From: Pseudomonas sp. MRSN 12121
Lineage (GTDB): Bacteria; Pseudomonadota; Gammaproteobacteria; Pseudomonadales; Pseudomonadaceae
Direction: 5' to 3'
Length of the DNA stretch: 64,000 nt
NCBI RefSeq assembly: GCF_000931465.1
Contig: NZ_CP010892.1
Span: forward strand, 3,619,388 to 3,683,387
A model generated the notes under the pieces. It was not told where the DNA came from. It was given only the letters and a program-made list of their open reading frames with translations, and did no database searches. The translations under genes and the position numbers were made by a program. Below are positions 28,010-36,617 of the stretch, one piece after another. Position 1 is the first letter of the stretch, and every line of letters begins with the position of its first letter.

Positions 28010-28234
28010 ATGAACGTCAAATACCTGGCCCTGCCACTGGCCGTCGCCGCCTTTCTGGCCCTGGGCGGCTGTGCCACGCCGACCGTGGTGACGCTGCAGA
28101 ACGGCACGCAATACCTGACCAAGGACATGCCGAACGCCAAGACCAGCGACGGGTTCTACGAGTTCGAGGACATCGCCGGCAAGAAGATCCGCGTCAAGGC
28201 CGACGACGTCGCCACCGTTCGCAAGGAAGACTGA
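28010..28234 (+). CDS. YgdI/YgdR-like small lipoprotein
   Basis: A 74-residue lipoprotein with an N-terminal signal and lipobox LGGC (acylated Cys at about residue 21), followed by a short SH3-like β domain (VVTLQNGTQYLTKDMPN; GKKIRVKADDVATV) of the YgdI/YgdR (DUF903) family. AAGAGAGG lies before the ATG at 28010. It probably sits in the outer or inner membrane; its function is unknown. The ~780-bp repeat element begins ten bases after its stop. Confidence 0.85.
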   Translation: MNVKYLALPLAVAAFLALGGCATPTVVTLQNGTQYLTKDMPNAKTSDGFYEFEDIAGKKIRVKADDVATVRKED

Positions 28235-28410
28235 TCGCCCGGGCCTGGTCGCCCTCAGCGCCAGCCCTTGAAAGGGCTGGTCCCAAAACCTGAATCCCTG
28301 ATCTGCTGGTGTACCTGTCCATGCACCTCCGGTCGGCTTCGTCGAGGGGCGCTGCGCGCCTACCCCTGATGAGCACCGCCATTCGACCTGCCGATGGGGT
28401 GGATAAATCA

Positions 28411-28665
28411 AGATCAAAAGCCAAACGTGACCTACCGGTCGGCGCACCTGTAGCCGCTGCCGAGCCCCGGCGAGGCTGCGATCGAGGCCGCAGGACTCGC
28501 CAGGTGGGCACCGCGTTTTTCCAGATATTGCGCGGTGGCAGGCTTGGCGGCCCTGCGGGCCGATCGCAGCCTCGCCGGAGCTCGGCAGCGGCTACAGGGT
28601 TTAGCCCCGGCCGAATCGAACTCTCAGCTAGGCCGGCCGGTAGGCCGCCGTCTTGCTTTTGATCT
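28411..28665. repeat. Large REPIN-type palindrome
   Basis: Outer arms AGATCAAAAGC (from 28411) and GCTTTTGATCT (ending 28665) are inverted. Inner arms at 28447-28484 and 28561-28598 (starting CCTGTAGCCGCTGCCGAGC) are 38 bases long and differ at one position. The same GTAGCCGCTGCCGAG / GAGGCTGCGATCG module recurs at 55.1-55.6 kb and 58.8-59.0 kb, so this is a dispersed repeat family. Confidence 0.75.
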
Positions 28666-28698
28666 GAGCGCCCCGTTAACCACGATGGCCGAACGCAG

Positions 28699-28786
28699 GC
28701 ATTGAGCCGTGGGTAACCCGGCAGGGATGCCGGGTTAGCCGCCCCAGGCCATGGATGGCCTGTGGCGGCGGCCCACGGATCAATGC
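28699..28786. repeat. Three-way-junction palindrome
   Basis: A 15-bp outer stem (GCATTGAGCCGTGGG with CCCACGGATCAATGC, one mismatch) encloses two hairpins: TAACCCGGCA-GGGA-TGCCGGGTTA (28714-28737, perfect) and a 14-bp-arm hairpin at 28738-28769 with loop TGGA and one mismatch. Together they would fold as a cloverleaf-like junction in DNA or RNA. Confidence 0.75.
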
Positions 28787-29009
28787 CGGAGTGAGAGCAC
28801 ACCGAGCCTAGGCGAGGTGCCGAGTGGAGGGGCAAAGCGTTTTTGGTTCCTTTTTAGGCGTTTGTAAAAAGGGACCCGCCGTAAGGGCGGAACCATAAGC
28901 CGCCGTTACCGCAGCAACGGATATGTACCCCGTCCAAAAAAATGCAGCACCAGAACCACCGCCATCGCGAGCAAGTCGGATCGCCGCCCGACCTTGAAAG
29001 GGCTGGCCC

Positions 29010-29396
29010 TCAGGGCGACCAGGGTGCCGAATGCTGCCCCGGCACGCTGTTATCGCAGGAAATGTAGCGCTGTTCCCCCCGTCTCTGCAGTTCGCTGCGC
29101 ACTTGCCGACAACGCTCGAACTCCCGGGCGTCCGCATTATCGATGCTGATATTGCCGGTAGTTTCCGGCTGCTTGCCCTCCCCCAGCGTCACGTTCACCA
29201 CGGGACGTTCCCCGTCGAGCTGAAAGCGCTTGTCCTGCTCGGGCTCCGTTACCTTGCCCGGCGTCTCAGCCGGCAGCTGGTCCGGAGTCACGCCGAAGCG
29301 TTGCAGGATCGACGGCTGAGGCAGGTCCTCGGCCACTGCGCCGCCCGCTGCCAAAAGCAGCGCCAGCCCCAAGCCATGCCACGGTTGTTTACTCAT
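29010..29396 (-). CDS. Hypothetical exported protein
   Basis: A 128-residue protein with a Sec signal (MSKQPWHGLGLALLLAAGGA, then VAEDLPQ) and no recognised domain. The mature part is polar, with two cysteines near the C-terminus (ERCRQVRSELQRRGEQRYIS then CDN) that could form a disulfide. The ATG at 29396 gives the cleanest signal peptide; an ATG at 29411 is the alternative. The last residues and stop fall inside the right terminal repeat of the 780-bp element, so the original C-terminus may have been replaced. Confidence 0.65.
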   Translation of the reverse strand: MSKQPWHGLGLALLLAAGGAVAEDLPQPSILQRFGVTPDQLPAETPGKVTEPEQDKRFQLDGERPVVNVTLGEGKQPETTGNISIDNADAREFERCRQVRSELQRRGEQRYISCDNSVPGQHSAPWSP

Positions 29397-29672
29397 CGTT
29401 CTTTTGCCCATCGTTGTCACCCTTGCCTACACACCGGCCGCTGCCTTGGCGTCGGCTGCCCTGCCTGGATAACGCATGGCCGGCCACGGACTTTAGCCGC
29501 CGCGCAGCCACTTGCGCCCTCGCGGCGCCCGGCCACGGACCGGACGCTGGCGCCCCCTGTGCCGGGGGCGATCAGCTATTGGAGGCCTGCGCGCCAGTTC
29601 GGGTCACGCCTTGTGGGCATGCCGGCTGCGCGCCTGGCGATGCGCAGGGCACGTCGCCCGCGCCGTCCGGGC

Positions 29673-31526
29673 TCAGGCGAGGACGATATTGGCGCCGTTG
29701 AGGTGATCCAGGCTCACGCCCACCAGGGTCACCGAGTCGTCACCGAAGCTCAGCAGCGTATCGTTGCCCACGGTGCTGGCATGGGCGCGGAAATCGTCGT
29801 TGGGGGTAATGCCCGCGACGCCGAGGAACACCAGTTTGTCGCTGCTCTGGTAGCCCAGCACGCGGTCCTGGCCGAACTCGCCGCTGAACAGGAAGGTGTT
29901 GTTGCCACCGCCCCCTTCCAGCAGGTCGTTGCCCGCACCGCCGACCAGCACATCGTTGCCGCGGCCGCCGATCAGGTGATCGTCGCCGTCCAGGCCGAAC
30001 AGCCAGTCGCCACCGGCGTGGGCGGTCAGGGTGTTGGCCGCGGCGTCGCCCTTCACCGACGAGGCGTACTGGGTCAGGCTGCTCCCCGCCTGCAGGCCCT
30101 TGTCGGTCACGCTGTGGGTCACGTCGTTCTTGAACAGGCCCCAGAGGAAACCCGGTTCCTTGCTGGCGATCGCGCCGATATCGCGGGTGAGGCTGATCCC
30201 GCCGTTGGCATCGCGCACGTACAGGGTGCCGGCGCCGTCGTTGGCGAAGCTGAAATTCTTCACCGACTGCTGCAGGTCCAGGGTGTTGTTGCCCGAGCCG
30301 CCCAGCAGGATGTTGTAGCCACCGGCATCGCGGAAGGTGTCGTTGCCGGCGCGGCCTTCCAGGTAGTCGTTGCCCGAGCCGCCCTGGATCAGGTCGGCGC
30401 TGTCGCTGCCGATGATGAAGGTGCTGCCCTTGTGGGTCTCGGCATTGCGGTTCAGGTCCTGGACCCAGGTGTTGGCCCGCGCCGGGTCCGACAGGTTGGC
30501 GACGATGATGGTCGAGTCCTTGCTCGTCAGGTCGTAGAACTTCGATTCGAGGATCCGCGTCAGGCCGTCGCCATAGGCGGTGGGCAAGTGGCTGACCCAG
30601 GTCGGGATGTTGAGGATGGAGAACGGCAGCAGGTTCCAGGCATCCGAGGCGTAGTAGTCGTTGAAGCTGACGATGTTGTTGGTCGCCGACGCCTGCGCCG
30701 TGTCATGCACGCCCAGCGATGCCAGGTTGAACGCCGAGCCGTCGAGGGCACGGAACACCGGGTCCTGCTCGTAGCCGATGTTCAGCACCTTGTCCCCCGC
30801 GCTCTGGGTCGGCGACGCATAGGCGATGTAGTTGGCGTCCTGGTAGAAGCCCGACCAGCGATCGCCGCTCAGGTCCGCCAGGCTGTTGACCGCCAGGCCG
30901 CCGAGGCTGTGGCCGCTGACCAGCACGTCCTGGCCCGTCAGGCCATTGGCCCGGGCGAAGGCGGCGACGTCGGCGAGCAGCGAGCCGAAGGCTTCGCCGG
31001 CGTAGTTCTTCGCGTAGTCCTTGGGCCCGAATGCCGCCTGCAAGTCGTTGATCAGGTCGCCGATGGAATCGCCGATCAGCGATTCGCGGGGGCCGCTGGT
31101 GCCGCGAAAGGCGATGCCGATGGACGTCAGGTGGCCCTGGTCGTCGTACTTGCCGAGGATTTCCGCCTGGGCCGTGGTGTAGCCGGCCTTTTCCCCGTAG
31201 AAGGTGCCCCTGAAGTCGGTCTTGCCGTCGTAGCCCAGCTGCGAGGCGCTGATCGGCGTCCAGCCGGCCTTCTGCACCGCGGCCAGCGCGGCCTTTTCCG
31301 AATCGGGGTTCCAGGGCACGCCGGGAATCACCCCTTGCGAATCGCCGCTGCCGATCAGCGCCGTCACCAGGGTCGCCGGCAAGCCAAGGCCGAAGCCGTA
31401 CTGCTGGTAACCGGCGGCAAAGCCGTTGTCGAGGTTGTGGTAGGAATACAGCGTGATCGCCATGGCATCGGAAAACAGTGCCTTGGAATCTTCTGTGCCG
31501 AGGTTCTTGTAGTCATACACACCCAT
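29673..31526 (-). CDS. pueA: RTX lipase/polyurethanase PueA
   Basis: A 617-residue secreted lipase, the same length as P. chlororaphis PueA. The lipase nucleophile elbow is VSGHSLGGLAVN. Glycine-rich RTX calcium repeats (GGSGNDYLEGRAGNDTF; GGRGNDVLVGGAGNDLLEGG) follow, and the C-terminus ends in a hydrophobic type I secretion signal (NGANIVLA). There is no N-terminal signal peptide, as expected for export by AprDEF. The ATG at 31526 (MGVYDYKNLG) matches the start of PueB. It is the last gene of the exoenzyme operon, 106 bases after pueB. It hydrolyses triacylglycerols and can attack polyester polyurethane in related strains. Confidence 0.9.
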   Translation of the reverse strand: MGVYDYKNLGTEDSKALFSDAMAITLYSYHNLDNGFAAGYQQYGFGLGLPATLVTALIGSGDSQGVIPGVPWNPDSEKAALAAVQKAGWTPISASQLGYDGKTDFRGTFYGEKAGYTTAQAEILGKYDDQGHLTSIGIAFRGTSGPRESLIGDSIGDLINDLQAAFGPKDYAKNYAGEAFGSLLADVAAFARANGLTGQDVLVSGHSLGGLAVNSLADLSGDRWSGFYQDANYIAYASPTQSAGDKVLNIGYEQDPVFRALDGSAFNLASLGVHDTAQASATNNIVSFNDYYASDAWNLLPFSILNIPTWVSHLPTAYGDGLTRILESKFYDLTSKDSTIIVANLSDPARANTWVQDLNRNAETHKGSTFIIGSDSADLIQGGSGNDYLEGRAGNDTFRDAGGYNILLGGSGNNTLDLQQSVKNFSFANDGAGTLYVRDANGGISLTRDIGAIASKEPGFLWGLFKNDVTHSVTDKGLQAGSSLTQYASSVKGDAAANTLTAHAGGDWLFGLDGDDHLIGGRGNDVLVGGAGNDLLEGGGGNNTFLFSGEFGQDRVLGYQSSDKLVFLGVAGITPNDDFRAHASTVGNDTLLSFGDDSVTLVGVSLDHLNGANIVLA

Positions 31527-31632
31527 GGTATTGCCTCTCTCTGTTGTTGAACTTGTTCGAGATAGCTCACGCGAACGAGGCGCCATCCCCTGGCGCCCCG
31601 CCCTTAGTGCAATGCCTGTTGTCGCTCCTTAT

Positions 31633-33333
31633 CTAGGCAAAGACGATCCCCCCTGCCGACAGGCTGTCCGGCGCGACCCCGACCAGCGTGACGGCGTAGT
31701 CGCCGACGCTGAGCAGGGTGTCCTGGCCGCTCTGGGTCAGGTGCTGGGTGTAGTCGTAGCCCTGCCCCGCGCCCGCCACGCCCATGAACACCAGCTTGTC
31801 GCTGCCCTGGTAGCCATGGATGGCATCGAAACCGAACGCCCCGCTGAACAGGAAGGTATTGGCACCCCCGCCGCTGGAATACATGACGTCGTTGCCGGCG
31901 CCACCGACGAAGGTCACGTCGCTCTTGTCGCTGCGCAGCACATCGTCGCCGCCGTGCCCGAACAGCCAGTCGCCGTCGACGCTGGCCGCCAGCGCATTGC
32001 CGTAGGCGTCGCCATTGAGCGAATGGTTGTAGGGGGTCAGCTGGTTGCCGGCCAGCAGGCCCTGGTCGGTGACGCTGTGGGTCACTTCCTTGCTGAACAG
32101 GCCCCAGAGGAAGCCCGGCTCCTTGCTGGTGATCGCCCCGATGTCGCGGGTCATGCTGATGCCGCCATAGGCATCGCGCACATACAGGCTGCCATCGCCA
32201 TCGTTGACCACGCTGAATTTACTCAGCGACTGCTGCAGATCGAAGACGTTATGCCCCTTGCCGCCGAGCAGGATGTTGTAGCCACCATCGTCGCGGAAGG
32301 TGTCGTTGCCGTCGCGGCCCTCGATGAAATCGTTGCCGCGCCCGCCCTTGAGCAGGTCGTTGCCATCGGTGCCGAAGATGAAGGTGCTGCCCTTGTGCGG
32401 TTCGGCATTGCGATTGAGGTCTTCGACCCAGGTCGAGCCACGGTTGCCCTCGGACAAGGTCGAGACGATCAGGGTCGAGTCCCGGCTCGTCAGGTCGTAG
32501 AAGGCCGAGTCGACCACCCGGTTCAGCCCGTCGGCGTAGCCCGCGGAACTGTGCGCGCTCCACGACAGCGGGTTGAGGATGCTCTGCGGCAGCAGGTTCT
32601 CCAGGGTCGAGGCGTAATGGTCGCTGAAGTTGACGATGTTGTTGGTCGCCGAGGCCTGGGGCTTGTCGTGAGCCCCCAGGGACGACGCGTTGAAGGTGGT
32701 GCCGTCGAGCACCCTGAACACCGGATCGTTTTCGTAGCCGATGTTCAGCACCTTGTCCGCGGCGCTCTGGGTCGGCGAGGCGAACGCCACATACTGCGCG
32801 TCGGCGTAGAAGCCGCCCCAGTGCTCGCCGCTCAACTGCGCCAGGCTGTTGACCCCCAGGCCGCCCAGGCTGTGGCCGCTGACCAGCACGTCCTGGCCGT
32901 TCAGGCCCTGGTTCCGGGCGAACTCGGCCACCCGGGTGAACAGCTGGTCGAAGGCGTTCTTGCTGTAGTCGTCCGCATAGCCCGACGGGCCGAACGCCGC
33001 CAGCAGGTCGTTCTTGATGTCGCCCAGGGTATCGCCCAGGCCCAGGCCGCCGGTGCCGCGAAAGGCAATACCGATCGACAGCAGCTTGCCGGCGTCGTCA
33101 TAGCGCCCCAGCACTTCGACGTTGGCCGTGGTGAAGCCCGGCTGTTCGCCGAAGAAGGTGCCCTCGGGCCCGACCGTACCCTGGTAGCCCAGCTGCCCGG
33201 CGGAAATCGGCTTCCAGCCCGACGCCAGCGCTTGCCCGGTGGGCGCGTAGGCATACAGCGTCAGCGCCAGGGCATCGCTGTACAGCGCTTTGCCCGCCTC
33301 GCCCTTGAAGTTGCGGTAGTCAAATACACCCAT
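31633..33333 (-). CDS. pueB: RTX lipase/polyurethanase PueB
   Basis: A 566-residue paralogue of the downstream PueA, sharing MGVxDYxN at the start and VSGHSLGGLGVN at the active site. The RTX region (KGGRGNDFIEGRDGNDTFRD) is followed by GGAGNDVMYSSGGGANTF and a C-terminal secretion signal (SAGGIVFA). It lacks the ~50-residue insertion near residue 50 of PueA. It begins 37 bases after prtB. The pair is a tandem duplication with similar but not identical substrate range expected. Confidence 0.9.
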   Translation of the reverse strand: MGVFDYRNFKGEAGKALYSDALALTLYAYAPTGQALASGWKPISAGQLGYQGTVGPEGTFFGEQPGFTTANVEVLGRYDDAGKLLSIGIAFRGTGGLGLGDTLGDIKNDLLAAFGPSGYADDYSKNAFDQLFTRVAEFARNQGLNGQDVLVSGHSLGGLGVNSLAQLSGEHWGGFYADAQYVAFASPTQSAADKVLNIGYENDPVFRVLDGTTFNASSLGAHDKPQASATNNIVNFSDHYASTLENLLPQSILNPLSWSAHSSAGYADGLNRVVDSAFYDLTSRDSTLIVSTLSEGNRGSTWVEDLNRNAEPHKGSTFIFGTDGNDLLKGGRGNDFIEGRDGNDTFRDDGGYNILLGGKGHNVFDLQQSLSKFSVVNDGDGSLYVRDAYGGISMTRDIGAITSKEPGFLWGLFSKEVTHSVTDQGLLAGNQLTPYNHSLNGDAYGNALAASVDGDWLFGHGGDDVLRSDKSDVTFVGGAGNDVMYSSGGGANTFLFSGAFGFDAIHGYQGSDKLVFMGVAGAGQGYDYTQHLTQSGQDTLLSVGDYAVTLVGVAPDSLSAGGIVFA

Positions 33334-33370
33334 GTGCGTGCCTCGCTCTAATGGTCATTGGCCACGAGCC

Positions 33371-36300
33371 TCAGAACTGCCAGTCCAGGGTCAGGCCGAC
33401 CCCATGACTCTTGTCCCGAGAACCCAGCAGGCCGTTGTAGTCCAGGTTTATCCGGGTATCGCGCCCCAGCAGCAGCCCGGCGCGAGCCCCGACCACAGCA
33501 GCGTTCCGGTCCAGCGCAACGCTCTGTATGTTGAACGAACCACCCTGCGCAAAAGCCAGGTGCTGCTCCGACTGGGTGTCGCTCAGGTTGTGTTGCCAGC
33601 CCAGGGTGCCGGCCAGTTCCAGCTGCCGGGCCTCGGCCAGGGCGAAGCGTTTGCTGGCCCGCAGGCCCAGGGTCGAGAGCACCGCGTCGCGGTTGTCGTC
33701 GCCGCCCTTGAGCGCCGTCGCCCCGCCCTTTTCGTGGAAGCTGTCGCTGCCCACATGCACGTAGGCCAGGTTGGCGAAAGGCTCCAGGGCCACGCCCGGC
33801 AGCGCCACTTGCCACGCCGCTTCGGTGAACAGCTGCGCGCTCTGGGCGTCGCGCTTGACCTTCTGCCGGTCCGAGAACTCGCCGTATTGCAGGTCGCGCT
33901 TCACATCGATGCGGTGCCAGCTGTAGGAACCGCCGACGCTCAGGCGCACGGCGTCCAACTGGTGGCCCAGGTAGGCGCCCAGGTGATAGCTGTCCGCGGA
34001 GGCCGAGGAATGGGTGCCGTCGCCCATGCTCAGGGAGCTGTCGCTGTAGCCGGTGAACAGGCCCAGGCGGGTGTTCTCGGCGACCAGCCCATCGACACCG
34101 GCGAGCAGGCCGCCGATCGAGGTGTTGTAGCTGGCCCGGTCATGGCCGTCATCGGCCTTGCCCCAGGCCCCCAGCACCTTGAACCACACATTGTTGTCGG
34201 CGGTGCTCGGCGCCGACGAATCGAGCAGGCCGTCCTGGCGCAGGCGATCGCCCACGGCATCGCGCAGGTGGCGGCTGTCGTTGATCAGCAGCGTGCCGAT
34301 CGCCGGGTGGATCTCCCCGTTCAGTTGCTGCAAGGCCTGTTGCGCGCTGGCGGCGTCCGCCGACAGCAGCAGGCTCTCGTACACCGGGTTGCCCGCCCCC
34401 AGGCGCTCGGCGGCGACCGCCACGGAACGCTGGTTCGGAGTCACGCCGACATCGCTGAAGGCCGTCGCGTTACGCGCCACCTGCAACTGCACGCCGCTGG
34501 CGCTGTAGTCGAGGTTGCCCCCCAGGAACAGGTAGTTCGGGGCGACCGAGGCAAAGCGCCCGTCGATGCCACCGGCGGCCTGCAGGATGTTGTACTGGCG
34601 GCCCAGCAGGCTCTGCGCCTCGCGGGCGCTGAGCAGGGTCGGGCTGTTCTCCAGGGCCAGGGTCACGTTGGCCCCGGCGATGCTGGCCTTGCCACCGGCG
34701 ACGATCCGGTCGCTGCTGGTCGGCGACAGCTCCACCGCATAGGTCGAGCCCGGTTGCAGGGTCACGTCGCCCGCCACCTGCAGGGTGCCGATGGAGTTGC
34801 CCGGCGCCACGCTGCCGCCGCGGTTGACGGTCAGGCCCGCGATGCGCCCGTTGCCGCCGAGGATGCCGCTGTCGTTGACCGTCACCTGGGAGGCCAGCGA
34901 GCCGTTGATGGCCAGGCGTCCCTGGTTGACCAGGGTCGGGCCGCTGTAGCTGTTGTTGCCGGTGAGCACCAGGGTGCCGACGCCCTGCTTGGTCAGGCCG
35001 CCGTGTCCGGAAATATCGTTGCGCCACACATCCAGGCCGCAATGCACGTCGTTGCACAAGCGCTGGGTCGGCTTGCCGGCGTCCACCACGGCGCCGATGC
35101 CAGGCAGGTCGGCGACGAACTGGCCGGAACCGTAGGCGCCCTGGATACGGAATTCCTCGGGAATGTCCGCCTCGGTGATGAACATGCCCGGGCCGTCGAT
35201 GCCCTTGCGCAAGTCGATCATGCCCCAGCCGTACAACGCGTCGATGCCCGGCGCGCCCATGTCGGTGGCGGTGGTGCGCAGCACCGTGGCGATCTGCGAG
35301 CCGCTCATGTAGGGAAAGCGCTCCATCAGCACCGCCGCCGCGCCCGCCACATGCGGTGCGGCCATCGAGGTGCCGCTCTTGTTGCCGTAGCCGACGGTCA
35401 TGTTCTCCAGGCTGGTGCCGCCGATCACCGCGCTGTAGACCCGCGTACCCGGGGCCGAGACGCAGAAGCTCGCGGTGTAGCCGCAGCGCGAGGAGAAGGT
35501 ACTGAGGGTGTAAGGGTTGGGGCTGCTGGTGTCCGGGTTGGTCTGCAACGCCGCCACGGTCATCCAGTTCGGGGCGATTTCCGGGACGAAATAGCCCAGG
35601 CCGGCAATCGCGTCGGGATTGTTCAGGTTGTAGTCGTTGCCGGCGGCGAAGATGGTCAGCACGCCGCTGCGGGCGGCATCGATCGCCCCGCTGTAGGCAC
35701 CGCCCTGGCGAGTGCCGAGCAGCGGCCGGATCTGGTCGAACTGCAATTGCGCGTCCTGCACGGTGAAATGCGGGAACGCCGGGTCGCGGCCGCCCTGGTC
35801 GAAACGGTCGGTGATACCGATGCCCCAGCTGTTGTTGATGATCCGCGCGCCGCTGTTGACCAGGGCATCCCAGCCGGCCCGATAGACTGCGCCGTCGTTG
35901 CCCAGGATGATCCCGTCCTCCGGGCCCGGGTCGCCGTTGTCGGCGCTGATGATCTGCGCGCCGTAGGCCACGCCGTGCATCGGCCCGCCGTCGCGGCTGC
36001 CGGCGGCGATACCGCCGACGTGGGTGCCGTGGGAACCGAGCTTGCCGTCCGAGCCCACCGAAGGCTTGCCGTCATACAGGAAGGCGTCGCCGGCTTTGAC
36101 CGGGATATAGGGGTCGGTGTATTCGCGGATGCCGCGGGTGACCAGGGTGATCACCTTGTCGGCGCCGCTGAATTCCGGGTGCTGGGCGTACACCGGCTGG
36201 TCGAAGATCCCCAGCTTGACGCCCTTGCCGCTGTAGCCGGCGGCGTAGGCTTGCTCGGCATGGATCGCCCCCAGCCCCCATTCGGCATTGAATTCGGCGC

Positions 36301-36454
36301 TGCGCCAACTGCCGGGATCGCCCGGCTTGCCGTTTTCCACGTAGGGCGCGGCCTGGGCCCCACCCGCCACGGCCAGGCCACAGATCAGCGCGCCACAGGA
36401 GGCGCGCACCAGGCTGTGGGCCGCCGGAGCAGCCCCCATAAAGCTGTATTTCAT
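33371..36454 (-). CDS. prtB: Autotransporter subtilisin-like serine protease (PrtB)
   Basis: A 1027-residue type V secreted protease. After a signal peptide ending GGAQA comes an S8 peptidase domain with Asp (LGIFDQPVYAQHP), His (SHGTHVGGIAAG) and Ser (SGTSMAAPHVAG). A passenger-associated repeat (GTLVLTGNNSYSGPTLVNQG) leads to a ~280-residue C-terminal β-barrel ending in a terminal aromatic (LTLDWQF). A ribosome binding site AAGGAAGG lies before the ATG. It is paired with prtA upstream and does not need AprDEF for export. A GC-rich hairpin sits in the 163-bp gap to prtA. Confidence 0.88.
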   Translation of the reverse strand: MKYSFMGAAPAAHSLVRASCGALICGLAVAGGAQAAPYVENGKPGDPGSWRSAEFNAEWGLGAIHAEQAYAAGYSGKGVKLGIFDQPVYAQHPEFSGADKVITLVTRGIREYTDPYIPVKAGDAFLYDGKPSVGSDGKLGSHGTHVGGIAAGSRDGGPMHGVAYGAQIISADNGDPGPEDGIILGNDGAVYRAGWDALVNSGARIINNSWGIGITDRFDQGGRDPAFPHFTVQDAQLQFDQIRPLLGTRQGGAYSGAIDAARSGVLTIFAAGNDYNLNNPDAIAGLGYFVPEIAPNWMTVAALQTNPDTSSPNPYTLSTFSSRCGYTASFCVSAPGTRVYSAVIGGTSLENMTVGYGNKSGTSMAAPHVAGAAAVLMERFPYMSGSQIATVLRTTATDMGAPGIDALYGWGMIDLRKGIDGPGMFITEADIPEEFRIQGAYGSGQFVADLPGIGAVVDAGKPTQRLCNDVHCGLDVWRNDISGHGGLTKQGVGTLVLTGNNSYSGPTLVNQGRLAINGSLASQVTVNDSGILGGNGRIAGLTVNRGGSVAPGNSIGTLQVAGDVTLQPGSTYAVELSPTSSDRIVAGGKASIAGANVTLALENSPTLLSAREAQSLLGRQYNILQAAGGIDGRFASVAPNYLFLGGNLDYSASGVQLQVARNATAFSDVGVTPNQRSVAVAAERLGAGNPVYESLLLSADAASAQQALQQLNGEIHPAIGTLLINDSRHLRDAVGDRLRQDGLLDSSAPSTADNNVWFKVLGAWGKADDGHDRASYNTSIGGLLAGVDGLVAENTRLGLFTGYSDSSLSMGDGTHSSASADSYHLGAYLGHQLDAVRLSVGGSYSWHRIDVKRDLQYGEFSDRQKVKRDAQSAQLFTEAAWQVALPGVALEPFANLAYVHVGSDSFHEKGGATALKGGDDNRDAVLSTLGLRASKRFALAEARQLELAGTLGWQHNLSDTQSEQHLAFAQGGSFNIQSVALDRNAAVVGARAGLLLGRDTRINLDYNGLLGSRDKSHGVGLTLDWQF

Positions 36455-36492
36455 CGGTACCTTCCTTAGTTGCCTTGCTCTTGCTGAAAGCG

Positions 36493-36513
36493 GCGCGCCG
36501 CGATCCGGCGCGC
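36493..36513. terminator. GC-rich hairpin between prtA and prtB
   Basis: GCGCGCCG-CGATC-CGGCGCGC forms a perfect 8-bp stem. In the minus direction it is followed by only a weak T-run (CGCTTTC), so it is better seen as an attenuating or processing hairpin between the two autotransporter genes than as a full terminator. Confidence 0.45.
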
Positions 36514-36617
36514 TTGGTTTTATCGAACAGCCGGGCTGCCGGCGGCGGCCCGTGCCATGCCGATTGCGGTTCGCCGAGTCGACGCGGGCGTCGGCACGGC
36601 GCTGTCAGGGTGCGGGC

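Larger units (their letters stand above)
28244..29023. repeat. ~780-bp non-coding element bounded by inverted repeats
   Basis: The left end (28244-28269, CCTGGTCGCCCT...AGCCCTT) and the right end (28998-29023, AAGGGCTGG...GGCGACCAGG) are inverted copies matching at 24 of 26 positions. No gene-like frame lies between. Inside are a large REPIN, a three-way-junction palindrome and a further structured stretch (28787-28945) with small hairpins such as CCGCC-GTAAG-GGCGG. The stop codon of the leftward gene at 29010 lies in the right terminal repeat. It looks like a MITE-like or composite repeat; no target-site duplication is evident. Confidence 0.5.

Noticed and set aside
28300..28700. Short frames in both directions inside the 780-bp element
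   Set aside because: They run through palindromic repeats, lack start signals and give no family resemblance.
29550..29575. GC-rich hairpin (CGCCCCC...GGGGGCG) after pueA as terminator
   Set aside because: It is 120 bases or more from the stop on the transcribed side and has no T-run; too weak to list as a terminator.
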